Shown piece after piece: positions 51,874-60,985 of a stretch of DNA of 64,000 nt. The translations under genes and the position numbers were made by a program. Source of the stretch: Natronolimnobius sp. AArcel1 (GTDB lineage Archaea; Halobacteriota; Halobacteria; Halobacteriales; Natrialbaceae). The stretch lies in NCBI RefSeq assembly GCF_011043775.1, contig NZ_JAAKXY010000001.1, forward strand, positions 1 through 64,000, written 5' to 3'. Position 1 is the stretch's first letter. Each line of letters opens with the position of its first letter. The notes under the pieces are model-generated. The model worked only from the letters and a program-made list of their open reading frames with translations, was not told the origin of the DNA and ran no database searches.

Positions 51874-52434
51874 ATGAGTGATGAGGGGCACGTTCTCGTT
51901 GTCGATGACGAATCCCGACTCGCAGACCTGTTCGCCGCATGGCTCCAGAGCGATTGGACCGTCGAAACGGCGTACGATGGCGACTCGGCCCTCGAGACGA
52001 TCTCCAACGACGTCGATGTCGTCCTTCTCGACCGTCGAATGCCGGGACTGTCCGGCGACGAGGTTCTTTCAGAGATCCGCGACAGGGGCTATGATTGCCG
52101 GGTCGTAATGGTGACGGCAGTCGACCCCGACTTTGATATTATCGAGATGGGCTTTGACGACTACCTCGTCAAGCCGGTCTCCAGAGACGAACTGATCACA
52201 ATGGTCGAAAACGTCTCAACGCGCTCTGCGTACGCTGCGACGATCCAGGACTACTACGCGTTGGTCTCGAAGAAGGCACTTCTCGAGAGTGAGAAAGCTG
52301 ATCGCGAACTCGAGGACCACGGCGAGTACCAAGAACTCTGTTCCCGTGTCGCCGAACTCGAGACGGAAGTCGACGACACTGTCGCCGGCATGTCCTCACA
52401 CGACGATTTCGTCGGTGCCTTCCAGGACCTCTAG
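51874..52434 (+). CDS. Response regulator with HalX output domain
   Basis: 186 residues. A receiver domain (phospho-Asp53 in VVLLDRRMPG, Asp11-Asp12 in LVVDDESR, Lys in DDYLVKPVSR) is followed by the HalX coiled-coil output domain (about 120-186, QDYYALVSKKALLESEKADR). HalX regulators are common in haloarchaea and their DNA targets are mostly unknown. It is convergent with the large kinase at 52459, which could be its partner. Confidence 0.92.
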   Translation: MSDEGHVLVVDDESRLADLFAAWLQSDWTVETAYDGDSALETISNDVDVVLLDRRMPGLSGDEVLSEIRDRGYDCRVVMVTAVDPDFDIIEMGFDDYLVKPVSRDELITMVENVSTRSAYAATIQDYYALVSKKALLESEKADRELEDHGEYQELCSRVAELETEVDDTVAGMSSHDDFVGAFQDL

Positions 52435-52458
52435 ACGGAAAACTGACTACTGAACCGA

Positions 52459-54621
52459 TTACCGCAGTCGCCGCTTTGCATCGGTTGTCTCGAACTCGAA
52501 TCTGGCTCCACCCGCCTCGCTCTCCCCCGCAGTGACCGACCAGCCGTGTCCGGTAGCGACTTCTCTGACGACCCAGAGCCCGATTCCTAACCCGGTTGAT
52601 GACGTCGACACCGACGGGTCGAAAATTTCGTCGCGAATCTCTTCGGGCAATCCACAGCCATCGTCTGCGACGTAGAATCCCTGAGCGTTCTCGAGCGTAC
52701 CGATCTGAATCGTTATGGACTCAGCGGTTTCGACGCCGGTTTCACCATCTGCGTCAGCGGTAGCCTTGGCCGTGGTCCGTGAGCGGTCGTCCGGAACGCC
52801 GTGTTCGACGCTATTTCGGAAACAGTTCTCGAGTAATCGCAGGAGACGGGACCGGTCGGCTGCGACGGTCGTCGATGTCGTCACGGACAGGGTTGCAGTC
52901 GGCGTTTCGACGTGGTCCCAGGCGTCGGTTGCAACAGCCTCGAGGTCAACCGGCTCGGTGTCTGCTGCCCACTCACCGCCACGGGCAATCGCGAGCACGT
53001 CGTCGATGATTGACTCCATCCGATCGAGTCCATCACGAACATTGGAAATGTGATCAGGCGTGTCTGTCTGATCCATCAACTCGAGATAGCCCTGTGCGAC
53101 ACCCAGTGGGTTTCGCAGGTCGTGGCTGACGATCTGAGCGAACGCGTCGAGGCGTTCGTTTCGCTCGCGAAGTTTGCGTTCGCGTCGCTTTCGGTCGGTG
53201 ATATCCCGGACGACACCGACCGTCCCGTGGAACGTTCCGCCGTGAGTGAGCACGGCGATCTGGATCTCACAGGGGATTGTCTCTCCGTCTTTCGTCTCGA
53301 GGATAACCTCAACGGTGTCAGTGCCGCGGTCGGACCGGAGTAATGACTTGATTGTGTCTTCGCCCGCTTCGACGTCGGCGTCACTTAGCAGGACGGTCGC
53401 GGGTTCGCCGAGCAGTCCCTCGCGGCTGTAGCCGGTCATCTCGACGAGCGCGTCGTTGACCGTCATGAAGTTGCCGTCCTCATCGAAGACGTACATCCCG
53501 TCACCGGCCGTTTCGACGAGTCGCTCGTATCGGTGGAGTGCGCGTGCTTGCTGTTCGAGTTGCCCACTGGCCGCAATCGTCTCGAGAACGTGCGACGCGA
53601 CGGCGGCGCTCGAGCGGATGACACGTCGATCAGCAGGCGATAGGCCACGGCGTGCATAGATGACGAACACGCCGTACAGTTCGTCGTCGCTCGCGAGCGG
53701 CATTGCAGCGACCGTCCCAACATTGCGCTCGCGTGCGTGCTCAGCAAACGGAACGAGCGCCGAATTGCCCGTCGATAGATCGAGTATACGGAGCGTTCGG
53801 TCGTGAAGTGCCTGCTCGAGAAGCGAACTCGAGTCGTCGTCGGTGCCGACAGAGAAGGTCCGTTGCATTGGCCACTCCGTCGCGTCTGGATCGGTGAGCC
53901 ACGGGACGATTTCACGTTCACCGCGGTCGTACTCGCCGACCCAGGCAAAGACGAACCGGTCGCTGGCGACGAACTCCTCGCGAAGCACGTGCTCGACGAC
54001 GGCGGGCGAGGTTGCATCTGCCAGTCGCCGCCGAACGCTCTCTTCGATCCAGGCGAGATCCGGCGGGAGTTCACACTCGGCGGTGTCACTGTCTGCGTTT
54101 GCATCCCCGTCTACATCGGCGTCAGCGGGTGTGCCAGCCAGACTCGCTCGCTGAACGGAGCCGGCACCGGTTGCATCACTGCTTGTCGCTGCAATTCCGT
54201 CGGTATCCACTCGAGCGTTCGCAATAATTCGGCCGGCAACTGCCTCGTTGCCGATTCCGGCGTTTAGCTGATCGGTGATCGTATCGGCCAGGCGATTCGA
54301 TCGCTGCTTGTCGGTGCTTCGGGCAACGACCTGACTCAAGACCGCCATCGACTCGTCTGCGGATTCCTTCGGAGTCTCCCAGTAGACGAACGTCGGGAGC
54401 TTCGGTGTCTTGGCCTCAGCCGCCGCGATCACCCGCGGTACGTCTGTGACTGTACTCGCATCGATAACGATTGCATCGATCGACTCGCACTCGAGTCGGT
54501 TGCCGGCGTCGTCGGCCTGCTGTGCGAAGACGACGTTTACGGGTTCGTCCGTCAGAGCGAGCGTCAGCGATGCTCGCGTCGCTCGATCGTCACTGACACA
54601 GAGAACGCGTGGACGACTCAT
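52459..54621 (-). CDS. Sensor histidine kinase: receiver-like, GAF, PAS, HisKA, HATPase
   Basis: 720 residues. Residues 1-130 form a receiver-like fold (Asp11-Asp12 in CVSDDRATR, Asp55 in AIVIDAS), which may act as an input or as a pseudo-receiver. Then come a GAF domain (about 205-355), a PAS domain (about 370-495), a HisKA helix with His500 in VSHDLRNPLG, and a HATPase with DDGCGLPEEIRDEIF and TGLGIGLWVVREV. No membrane segments. Lies next to the HalX regulator in convergent arrangement. Confidence 0.9.
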   Translation of the reverse strand: MSRPRVLCVSDDRATRASLTLALTDEPVNVVFAQQADDAGNRLECESIDAIVIDASTVTDVPRVIAAAEAKTPKLPTFVYWETPKESADESMAVLSQVVARSTDKQRSNRLADTITDQLNAGIGNEAVAGRIIANARVDTDGIAATSSDATGAGSVQRASLAGTPADADVDGDANADSDTAECELPPDLAWIEESVRRRLADATSPAVVEHVLREEFVASDRFVFAWVGEYDRGEREIVPWLTDPDATEWPMQRTFSVGTDDDSSSLLEQALHDRTLRILDLSTGNSALVPFAEHARERNVGTVAAMPLASDDELYGVFVIYARRGLSPADRRVIRSSAAVASHVLETIAASGQLEQQARALHRYERLVETAGDGMYVFDEDGNFMTVNDALVEMTGYSREGLLGEPATVLLSDADVEAGEDTIKSLLRSDRGTDTVEVILETKDGETIPCEIQIAVLTHGGTFHGTVGVVRDITDRKRRERKLRERNERLDAFAQIVSHDLRNPLGVAQGYLELMDQTDTPDHISNVRDGLDRMESIIDDVLAIARGGEWAADTEPVDLEAVATDAWDHVETPTATLSVTTSTTVAADRSRLLRLLENCFRNSVEHGVPDDRSRTTAKATADADGETGVETAESITIQIGTLENAQGFYVADDGCGLPEEIRDEIFDPSVSTSSTGLGIGLWVVREVATGHGWSVTAGESEAGGARFEFETTDAKRRLR

Positions 54622-54877
54622 GGCTCGGTTTGGATCTCGATTAGCGATTCGACGGGGGGCTGCGTCTTGCACATACCGTTCGCGCCAACAGGGTTGATTC
54701 TTTCGACCGCGAACTATTGATATGGGGTCGCGTATCTGTAATCAGTTATGTTGCGAGCAAAACCGACGAGAGGCGCTCTATCGCGCCCGACTGTTCGGTT
54801 ACGTAGGGTTTTGTTATCATAGCGACAATTGCAGGCACCGCCGTTTTACTCGCCCATCGACTACCGCGCTCGAGAGC

Positions 54878-55309
54878 ATGAGTGATACCACAGTAAACAC
54901 CGAGACGAACCAGGACCGTGAGACAATGAATACGGACGCCATGCAATGGCTGAGTGCGCTCGTCGCACTGATCGGCCTCTATCTCGTGGCCTCGCCGTTC
55001 CTCTTCGAGGCGACAGATGCAGCGTACTGGAATGATACGCTCGTCGGGACAGCGATCTTCCTGCTCGCAGGATACAACTTCTACCTGCTCTCGAAGAACC
55101 GATTGGCGAACGTCAGTATCGCGTCGCTTGCAGCCCTGCTCGGTCTCTGGGCGCTCGTTTCGCCAGCGGTCATCGAGATGGGTAGCAACGAACTTGCGAC
55201 CGGAACCGCGATCTCCGGGCTCCTCGTTGCCATCCTCTCGGCGTACAACGCCTACGCGAACAGCAAGGCCGACACGCCGGATCGCGCCGGTGCTGGCGCT
55301 CGAGGATAA
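54878..55309 (+). CDS. SPW-repeat membrane protein
   Basis: 143 residues with four membrane segments. The two SPW-like repeats are LVASPFLFEATDAAYWNDTLVG and LWALVSPAVIEMGSNELATG. These short proteins are found in bacteria and archaea, and their function is unknown. An AT-rich TTTTACT at about 54844-54850 gives a leaderless-type promoter. Confidence 0.8.
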   Translation: MSDTTVNTETNQDRETMNTDAMQWLSALVALIGLYLVASPFLFEATDAAYWNDTLVGTAIFLLAGYNFYLLSKNRLANVSIASLAALLGLWALVSPAVIEMGSNELATGTAISGLLVAILSAYNAYANSKADTPDRAGAGARG

Positions 55310-55389
55310 CGCAATAGATTCGGTCGACAGTCGTCTGTGAGTCGCTCGAGGGAGCGAACGACGGCTATGTGGCTACGGCGGCCACGCGG

Positions 55390-56541
55390 CTACGGGGCCT
55401 GCCGGTAGATGAGATTACGCTGAATCTCGTTTGCGCCCTCGTAGATAACCGGAATGCGGGCGTCGCGATAGACTCGAGCGATCCGGCGCTCGTTGAGCAC
55501 GGAGCGGCCGCCGTGGAACTGCATGCCCTGTTCAGCGATGTCGACCGCGGCTTCCGTTGCGCTCGTCTTCGCCAGTGCCGCCCAGTAGCCGGCGTTGTCG
55601 TCGGTTGCAACTTTTTCGCAGGCGCGCCAAGTGAGTGCGCGTGCGCTCTCGAAGTCCATCAGCATGTCTGCGAGACCGTGCTGGACGGCCTGGAACTCGT
55701 TGATCGAGCGGCCGAACTGCTCGCGGTCGTGGGTGAACGACCAAGCTTCCTCAATAGCGGCCGCGGCCATGCCGAGGCCGTGTCCGGCGACGGCGATGCG
55801 GCCGTGGTTGAAGAAGTCCGCGAGCATCCAGAAGCCTGCGCCCTCGGCACCGATCAGGTTCTCCTCGGGAATCCGGCAGTCGTCGAACTCAATGTGGGCC
55901 TGTTTCGAGGCGCGCATGGCCATCTTTTCGGGGATGTGTTCGGCGTCGTAGCCCTCGGTGTCGGTCGGCACGATGAACATCGAGTGGTTGCCGTAGCGGT
56001 TGGTCTCATCGTCGCCGGTTCGGGCGTAGAGAGTGATCCAGTCGGCCTCGACACCGTTGCCGATCCAGTACTTTTCCCCGTTGATGACCCACTCATCGCC
56101 GTCTTTCTCTGCGCGCGTCTGAACGCCCGCGAGGTCGCTGCCGGTTTCGGGTTCGGAGACGGCAAGTCCCGATAGCTGTTCGCCCTCCGCGACGGGTCGA
56201 ATGTACTCCTCGCACTGCTCGTCGGTGCCGTACTCGTAGGTGATTTCACAGCCGAAACTTGCGAGTTGGAGCGTGAGCGCAATGCCTGCATCCGCACGAT
56301 AGAACTCCTCAGTCAGCGCGAGCAGTTGTGGCAGATCAAAGCCACGGCCACCCCACTCCTCGGGGATGTCCTGAGCGACCAGTCCCGCTTCCTGGCCCGC
56401 CTCGAGAATGTCGTGGGGGTACTCGCCGGCGTCGAAGTACTCCTGGGCGTTGGGTGCGATGTACTCGTCGGCGAACTCGCGGGCTTCCTGCTTGATGTCG
56501 TGTGCGTGCTCGGGCACGATGGAGTCATCGAGTACGTCCAT
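55390..56541 (-). CDS. Acyl-CoA dehydrogenase (copy 3)
   Basis: 383 residues. The FAD signature SGLAVSEPETGSDLAGVQ is near residue 125, the C-terminal FHGGRSVLNERRIARVYRD replaces the usual HGGxGY motif, and the Glu of YEGANEIQRN is the catalytic base candidate. It diverges from copies 1 and 2 in this region, so it may act on a different acyl-CoA or be a non-classical member. A single gene; birA is next upstream. Confidence 0.9.
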   Translation of the reverse strand: MDVLDDSIVPEHAHDIKQEAREFADEYIAPNAQEYFDAGEYPHDILEAGQEAGLVAQDIPEEWGGRGFDLPQLLALTEEFYRADAGIALTLQLASFGCEITYEYGTDEQCEEYIRPVAEGEQLSGLAVSEPETGSDLAGVQTRAEKDGDEWVINGEKYWIGNGVEADWITLYARTGDDETNRYGNHSMFIVPTDTEGYDAEHIPEKMAMRASKQAHIEFDDCRIPEENLIGAEGAGFWMLADFFNHGRIAVAGHGLGMAAAAIEEAWSFTHDREQFGRSINEFQAVQHGLADMLMDFESARALTWRACEKVATDDNAGYWAALAKTSATEAAVDIAEQGMQFHGGRSVLNERRIARVYRDARIPVIYEGANEIQRNLIYRQAP

Positions 56542-56631
56542 AGATCGCTAGACGGGAGCGACCCGAATATAGCCGCGGGTTTCGACTCAGTGACCGACAC
56601 GTTCCGCGAGTTGCGACCGGCGATCACACAC

Positions 56632-57570
56632 TCACACTGGCCGCAAGTGCTCGCAGTCGCCCGCCGCAACCGTTTCCCGTCCATCGTCGGTCTCGAGAAC
56701 GAGCGCTCCCGTTTCGGTGATGTCGATAGCGTCACCAACGACCTCGCCTACGGGTCGATCAACGCGGACGCGCTGGCCAAGCGTCAACGCCAGCTCGCGC
56801 CAGTCGGGAACGACCGACTCGAGGTCAGCACGGTACGCGTCGAACTCCTCGAGCAGGCACTGGACGAATCGTCGCCGGTCGACGTCGCCTGCTTCCTCGC
56901 GGATGCTCGTGGCTCCCTCTGGGAGGTCCTCAACGTCGATATTCGCGTTGATTCCGAGGCCAACGATCAGCCACTCCACGCGATCCATCTCGGCTTCCAT
57001 CTCCGTCAAAATTCCCGAGAGCTTGCGGTAGTCGCCATCATCGCCGACGGGAACGACCACATCGTTTGGCCACTTGATCTGTGCGTCGACGCCCGCCTCA
57101 CGCGCCGCTCGTGCCGTCGCCACCGCGGCCGCAAGCGTGTATAGAGTGGCCTGCGAGGGCGCGATTTCTGGTCGGTCGACGATGCTTATCCAGACACCAC
57201 CCGCGGGAGCCGTCCACTCGCGCTCGAGACGGCCTCGCCCGCCCGTCTGCTCATCGGCGAGGACCGCAACGTCCGTCGCGCCGTCGACTGCCACCTCGCG
57301 CGCTCGAGCGTTCGTACTCCCAATTGAGTCGTGGTACTCGAGTGAAAACGGTGCCTCGAGACCAAACTCGACGGCATCGCTGCCGTAGGCGGCAACCTCG
57401 AGCAGTTCGTACCCTGCTGGCCCGCTTTCGATCTCGAAGCCAGCCTCCCGAAGTTCCTCGACGTGCTTCCAGACCGCAGCGCGGGACACCTCGAGTGACT
57501 CGGCCAGGTCGGGACCCGAGACCGGCCCGTCGTCGAGCGCCTCGAGGATGGCTCGTCGCGTCTCGTTCAT
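56632..57570 (-). CDS. birA: Bifunctional biotin ligase / regulator (BirA)
   Basis: 312 residues. An N-terminal winged-helix domain (about 1-65, MNETRRAILEALDDGPVSGP) is followed by the ligase: QTGGRGRLEREW is the biotin-adenylate loop, WPNDVVV and KLSGILTEM surround the biotin site, and VGLGINANI ends the core. It biotinylates carrier proteins, as required by the carboxylase at 5345-7132. The start at 57570 is the normal one. The two small upstream genes are likely transcribed with it. Confidence 0.93.
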   Translation of the reverse strand: MNETRRAILEALDDGPVSGPDLAESLEVSRAAVWKHVEELREAGFEIESGPAGYELLEVAAYGSDAVEFGLEAPFSLEYHDSIGSTNARAREVAVDGATDVAVLADEQTGGRGRLEREWTAPAGGVWISIVDRPEIAPSQATLYTLAAAVATARAAREAGVDAQIKWPNDVVVPVGDDGDYRKLSGILTEMEAEMDRVEWLIVGLGINANIDVEDLPEGATSIREEAGDVDRRRFVQCLLEEFDAYRADLESVVPDWRELALTLGQRVRVDRPVGEVVGDAIDITETGALVLETDDGRETVAAGDCEHLRPV

Positions 57571-57596
57571 AGCAACACGAGGGGAGCGCGCGCACT

Positions 57597-57773
57597 TCAA
57601 TCGGAAGGATTGCTATGACTCTGATTCAGGTCCTGATTGGAGTCGTTAGTGTCTAAAGGGATGTGATCGGGCTCTGTGAACTTCCTTGGTAGGTCATGTA
57701 TTTCAGTAGCCATGCTGGATACAGAGTGCGAGTCTTGCACGACGGCCTGGTTTGTTGAATGATTATTTACCAT
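57597..57773 (-). CDS. 58-residue polar small protein
   Basis: The frame from ATG 57773 to TGA 57597 encodes 58 residues beginning MVNNHSTNQAVVQDSHSVSS and ending NQSHSNPSD. It is rich in Asn, Ser, Asp, His and Gln, with no membrane segment. It starts 24 bases after the stop of the 63-residue membrane protein and ends 26 bases before birA, so it fits into a three-gene leftward unit. It uses more A/T codons than neighbours. Nothing comparable is recognised, and it could be non-functional. Confidence 0.4.
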   Translation of the reverse strand: MVNNHSTNQAVVQDSHSVSSMATEIHDLPRKFTEPDHIPLDTNDSNQDLNQSHSNPSD

Positions 57774-57797
57774 CCAACTAATGATATAAAATGGGTG

Positions 57798-57989
57798 CTA
57801 ATGATCGGAACGTACTCTAAAAATTCCGTAAAGCGTGATGAAAATACTGAGCCACATCAGAGCAGCAAATACTGCCCCATCACCCGTGAACAATTCTTGA
57901 GGTTTCATCAGATCAATGAGTGCCGATAATCCGGTAACAAGAGTAATTTGTAACCCAAGAATACCTAAGAGAATTTTATCTGAGTTCAT
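57798..57989 (-). CDS. Small two-TM membrane protein
   Basis: 63 residues with two hydrophobic helices (about 5-25 and 40-57), in AT-richer DNA than average. Upstream, CTTTTATT on the minus strand (58011-58018) lies 22-29 bases before the ATG as a TATA box. First gene in a possible leftward unit with the 58-residue ORF and birA. Confidence 0.5.
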   Translation of the reverse strand: MNSDKILLGILGLQITLVTGLSALIDLMKPQELFTGDGAVFAALMWLSIFITLYGIFRVRSDH

Positions 57990-58010
57990 ATAAATAAAAA
58001 TATCGGGCAG

Positions 58011-58018
58011 AATAAAAG
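58011..58018 (-). promoter_or_regulatory. TATA-like box upstream of the small-gene/birA unit
   Basis: On the minus strand CTTTTATT lies 22-29 bases before the ATG at 57989, in AT-rich DNA. Confidence 0.5.
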
Positions 58019-58194
58019 TCTTCTGCGACCAGGGGTCTCACACAACCACTGACTGTTTGGTTTACGTGAACCGGTACGGAAGTAACGATGACTAAGTGCT
58101 GCACTCACCCTCTGTATTTAACAGACGGTTTGTACTAGTCGCTGAGGATTCAACAGAGTCACGAATCAATAGTGAAACGTCCTGACTGCTCGAG

Positions 58195-59175
58195 TCAGTC
58201 CCGAATCTCGAGTAGCTTTTCGCGCCCCGGTGCGATCAGTTCGTCGAGGTAACTCGCAAGCGTCCCCTTCGCGTCGGCGGGGTGAAGCTCACCGGACTCG
58301 AGATCGGCCGCGAGCGTCTCGTAGTCGTCGTAGGTCAGGTCGCCGCCGTACTCCTCGGGGCGCTCGACGACGATTTCGTCGAATCGCGGGAAGACGTGGT
58401 ACTCGAACAGTTCGAGGACGGGGTTCTCGAGGTCGCCCTCAGGATCACGCGTCGGCGGACAGAACGCCGAGTTGACCTTTTCCTCGAGTTCCTCGGTGGA
58501 GTCTTCCATCGATATGGTGACGCCCTCGCTCGAGGACATCTTGCCCTCGCCGCTGGTGAGGTCGGCGACGATAGGGGTGTGCAGTGCAGGACGCACGTCG
58601 TAGCCCAGCCCTGGGAGTTCCTCGCGGGCGAGCATATGGACCTTGCGCTGATCCAGACCGCCGACGGCGAGATCGAGGTCGAGGTACTCGATATCGAGCG
58701 TCTGCATCAGCGGGTAGACGACATGGCTCACTTTTGCGGTCTCGCCGCCCTGAATCTCGGCCATCGCGCGCTGGGCGCGATTGAGCGTCGTCGCGAGTTC
58801 GAGTTCGTGCAGATCGAGGGTGTAGTCTTCCTCGAGTTGGAACTCGGAGCCGTAGACGAACTCGGTGTTCTCTTCATCGAGGCCGTAGGCGATGAACTGG
58901 GCTTTCATCTGCTCTGCGGTCTCGCGGATCTCCTCGAAGGTGCCCTTGCCGTTCAGGTAGGCGTGGACATCTGCGAGGAGGACGACGACCTCCATCCCCG
59001 CATCCTGCAGGTCGATGAGTTTGTTCGCGGTCAGGAGGTGGCCGAGGTGGAGCACGCCAGAGGGCTCGTAGCCGACGTACGCGCGCTTGCCGTCGGCGTC
59101 GGCGGCGAGATCGCGCACTTCCTCGTCGGTCACGACCTCCTCGGCGTTTCGCATGATCAGGTCGTAGGTATCCAT
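58195..59175 (-). CDS. tyrS: Tyrosyl-tRNA synthetase
   Basis: 326 residues, archaeal-type class I tyrosyl-tRNA synthetase that charges tRNA-Tyr. The HIGH-type motif HLGH is at 43-46 and KMSSS at 212-216. The short length without a C-terminal tRNA-binding extension is normal for archaea. TATA-like GTTTATG lies at 59202-59208, reversed, 27-33 bases before the ATG. Confidence 0.96.
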   Translation of the reverse strand: MDTYDLIMRNAEEVVTDEEVRDLAADADGKRAYVGYEPSGVLHLGHLLTANKLIDLQDAGMEVVVLLADVHAYLNGKGTFEEIRETAEQMKAQFIAYGLDEENTEFVYGSEFQLEEDYTLDLHELELATTLNRAQRAMAEIQGGETAKVSHVVYPLMQTLDIEYLDLDLAVGGLDQRKVHMLAREELPGLGYDVRPALHTPIVADLTSGEGKMSSSEGVTISMEDSTEELEEKVNSAFCPPTRDPEGDLENPVLELFEYHVFPRFDEIVVERPEEYGGDLTYDDYETLAADLESGELHPADAKGTLASYLDELIAPGREKLLEIRD

Positions 59176-59201
59176 TGGTATCCGAGTGAAATCAGCGGAC
59201 G

Positions 59202-59208
59202 GGTTTAT
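59202..59208 (-). promoter_or_regulatory. TATA-like box of tyrS
   Basis: On the minus strand CATAAAC sits 27-33 bases before the tyrS ATG at 59175, consistent with a leaderless mRNA. Confidence 0.55.
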
Positions 59209-59241
59209 GTGTTCTTGAACTGTGTGACCGTGTCGGTCAGC

Positions 59242-59424
59242 TCAAAACGGCAGTTTGTCTCGGGCCGATCCCGCGAGATAGCCGGTCGCTGCGCCGACGC
59301 CCGCTCCGACAGCACCGCCAGCTGGACCGGCGACGCCGCCGACTTTGCCGCCGACTTTCGCGCCCTTCGCTGCGCCTTCGGAGGCATGTTTTGACCGCAG
59401 ACACGGTGGCTCGAGTGATGGCAT
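59242..59424 (-). CDS. Glycine-zipper small protein (putative)
   Basis: 60 residues, starting MPSLEPPCLRSKH, with a glycine-zipper-like hydrophobic stretch (GGKVGGVAGPAGGAVGAGVG, about 26-45) and ending GSARDKLPF. Similar Gly/Ala-rich membrane-associating proteins occur in haloarchaea. The start is uncertain; a longer frame begins at 59484. It is immediately upstream of the tyrS promoter region. Confidence 0.45.
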   Translation of the reverse strand: MPSLEPPCLRSKHASEGAAKGAKVGGKVGGVAGPAGGAVGAGVGAATGYLAGSARDKLPF

Positions 59425-59546
59425 AGCCCTCGCTTCGTTCGGGACCGAAATAATCGTTCGGCTCCGCTCGAGAGACAGCCCCATGACAGATCGGGACCTG
59501 CCTGCCGTACACTCATCCGGTTTGGGGCCGTATCCTTCGGGCGTCT

Positions 59547-60197
59547 ATGGGGTACACGGAGGATTTCATCAACGCAGTCCGGCGAAGCTTCGTTCCGCAA
59601 ATCCATTACCTACTTCGGGGCACCTTCGGCGGCTACGCCGTCAGCCACACCACAGCAGAGGAGTACGCGCTGACGGCACGCTGTTCCGAAGACCAACTCG
59701 AGGATATCCTCGAAAAACTGGGATTTTCGCGGAATCCAATCGCCTCGCTGAAGGTGCGCATGGACGGCAACACCTCGGAGGGGTCGTGGGTCTGGCGAGC
59801 GTCACCGCTTGCAGATAACCAGTTGCATATCGTCCTCCACGAACTCGAGGACGAGTCGGGCGTCGACGTCTACGCCCACTGGGAGTGTTCGTGGATTCGC
59901 CACCCCTACAAACACTACGTCGCGCGGGGCTACGACGCCGATCTTGGCGTGGAACTGGCTCGACGGTGGCTCACCGACTACGGCGGCGACGAACTCGAGG
60001 GAACTGCTGTCGAGTACGAAATCGATAGCTCTGCGAGTCGTCGTCTGAGCGAGTACCTCTCGCTGTCGTACTACCAGCTCGAGGACGTGTTCGCGGCGAT
60101 CCGTTCGCGGGTGCCACAACTGGATGACGAGGAGGACCTCGATATCGACCGCGATGGGGAACGCGATAGCGTGTCACCGCGGATCGCCGACCGCTGA
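59547..60197 (+). CDS. Conserved haloarchaeal protein of unknown function
   Basis: 216 residues, soluble, with no recognised domain. Notable segments are HYLLRGTFGGYAVSHTTAEE, ECSWIRHPYKHYVARGYDAD and a strongly acidic C-terminus. The length and regular acidic/aromatic mix argue for a real gene. It is followed 125 bases later by the HTH-TM gene on the same strand. Confidence 0.7.
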   Translation: MGYTEDFINAVRRSFVPQIHYLLRGTFGGYAVSHTTAEEYALTARCSEDQLEDILEKLGFSRNPIASLKVRMDGNTSEGSWVWRASPLADNQLHIVLHELEDESGVDVYAHWECSWIRHPYKHYVARGYDADLGVELARRWLTDYGGDELEGTAVEYEIDSSASRRLSEYLSLSYYQLEDVFAAIRSRVPQLDDEEDLDIDRDGERDSVSPRIADR

Positions 60198-60286
60198 TCG
60201 GGTTTCCAACGACACCGGAACACGGCTGAAATCCCCTCTAATAAACTGTTTCGTGCTGTTTGGCGGCCGCCAAATTCGAATGTGGG

Positions 60287-60293
60287 TTTAACA
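60287..60293 (+). promoter_or_regulatory. TATA-like box for the HTH-TM gene
   Basis: TTTAACA lies 30-36 bases before the ATG at 60323. Confidence 0.45.
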
Positions 60294-60322
60294 CCCCTCC
60301 CCGAAATGAGTCCACTAACGCG

Positions 60323-60925
60323 ATGGCTTCGCTCCCTCCCTGGATCGACACCCGCATCGACGACGGCCTGAACAAGAAGTTGACACAGCGACACGTCGTC
60401 GAAACGATGCTCGAGGCAGACCGGCCGTACTTCTCGGCAGAACAGATCCGCGCACGGGTCCGCCCGGACGTGAGCAAAGAGACCGTCCGACTTCGACTCA
60501 ACGAACTCCTCGAGATCGACGTCATCGCAGCCGATACGTACCCGGAGTCGATCACACTGTACTACATCAACCACCCCGACTCACACTGGCCGCTGAGCCC
60601 CGAAGGAAAAGACGCACTGGTACACGAAACACCGCTCGAGACGCTTTCGGTCGGTGACTTTCTCCGCCTGCGGAACCCGGCAGGGATCAGAACGCTGGTG
60701 CTCGCGGGCTTTCAGTTGGGTCTCGTACTCTTCGCGCTCGGAATCGTTGCCGCGCCGATTGCGGGCGATCCGGTCGTCCAGAGTTCGAACGCCTACTGGG
60801 AAGCCGCAGGGAACCTGTTCGTCCTCTGTGTTGTCCTGTTGGTCCTTGAGCGAGTCGCCCGAAAAATCCGGACGGACGGCGTGCTGGCGGGTGGCCTTCG
60901 CCCCAGTACGCCGGAGTCGAAGTGA
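60323..60925 (+). CDS. HTH domain protein with C-terminal membrane anchor
   Basis: 200 residues. The N-terminal 70 form a winged helix (RHVVETMLEADRPYFSAEQI, then VSKETVRLRLNELLEIDVIA), and two membrane segments lie at about 130-150 and 165-185. This is a membrane-tethered transcription-factor layout. The DUF4870 protein follows 60 bases later and may be co-transcribed. Confidence 0.72.
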   Translation: MASLPPWIDTRIDDGLNKKLTQRHVVETMLEADRPYFSAEQIRARVRPDVSKETVRLRLNELLEIDVIAADTYPESITLYYINHPDSHWPLSPEGKDALVHETPLETLSVGDFLRLRNPAGIRTLVLAGFQLGLVLFALGIVAAPIAGDPVVQSSNAYWEAAGNLFVLCVVLLVLERVARKIRTDGVLAGGLRPSTPESK

Positions 60926-60985
60926 GCCAGCGCCAAACAATCAGTCGTGACACCAGCGAACACCGCCTCCCACGCTACCCAACAT

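Noticed and set aside
58085-58139. Short Cys-containing frame in the gap left of the 57989 gene
   Set aside because: About 17 codons only, no start context, and intergenic composition.
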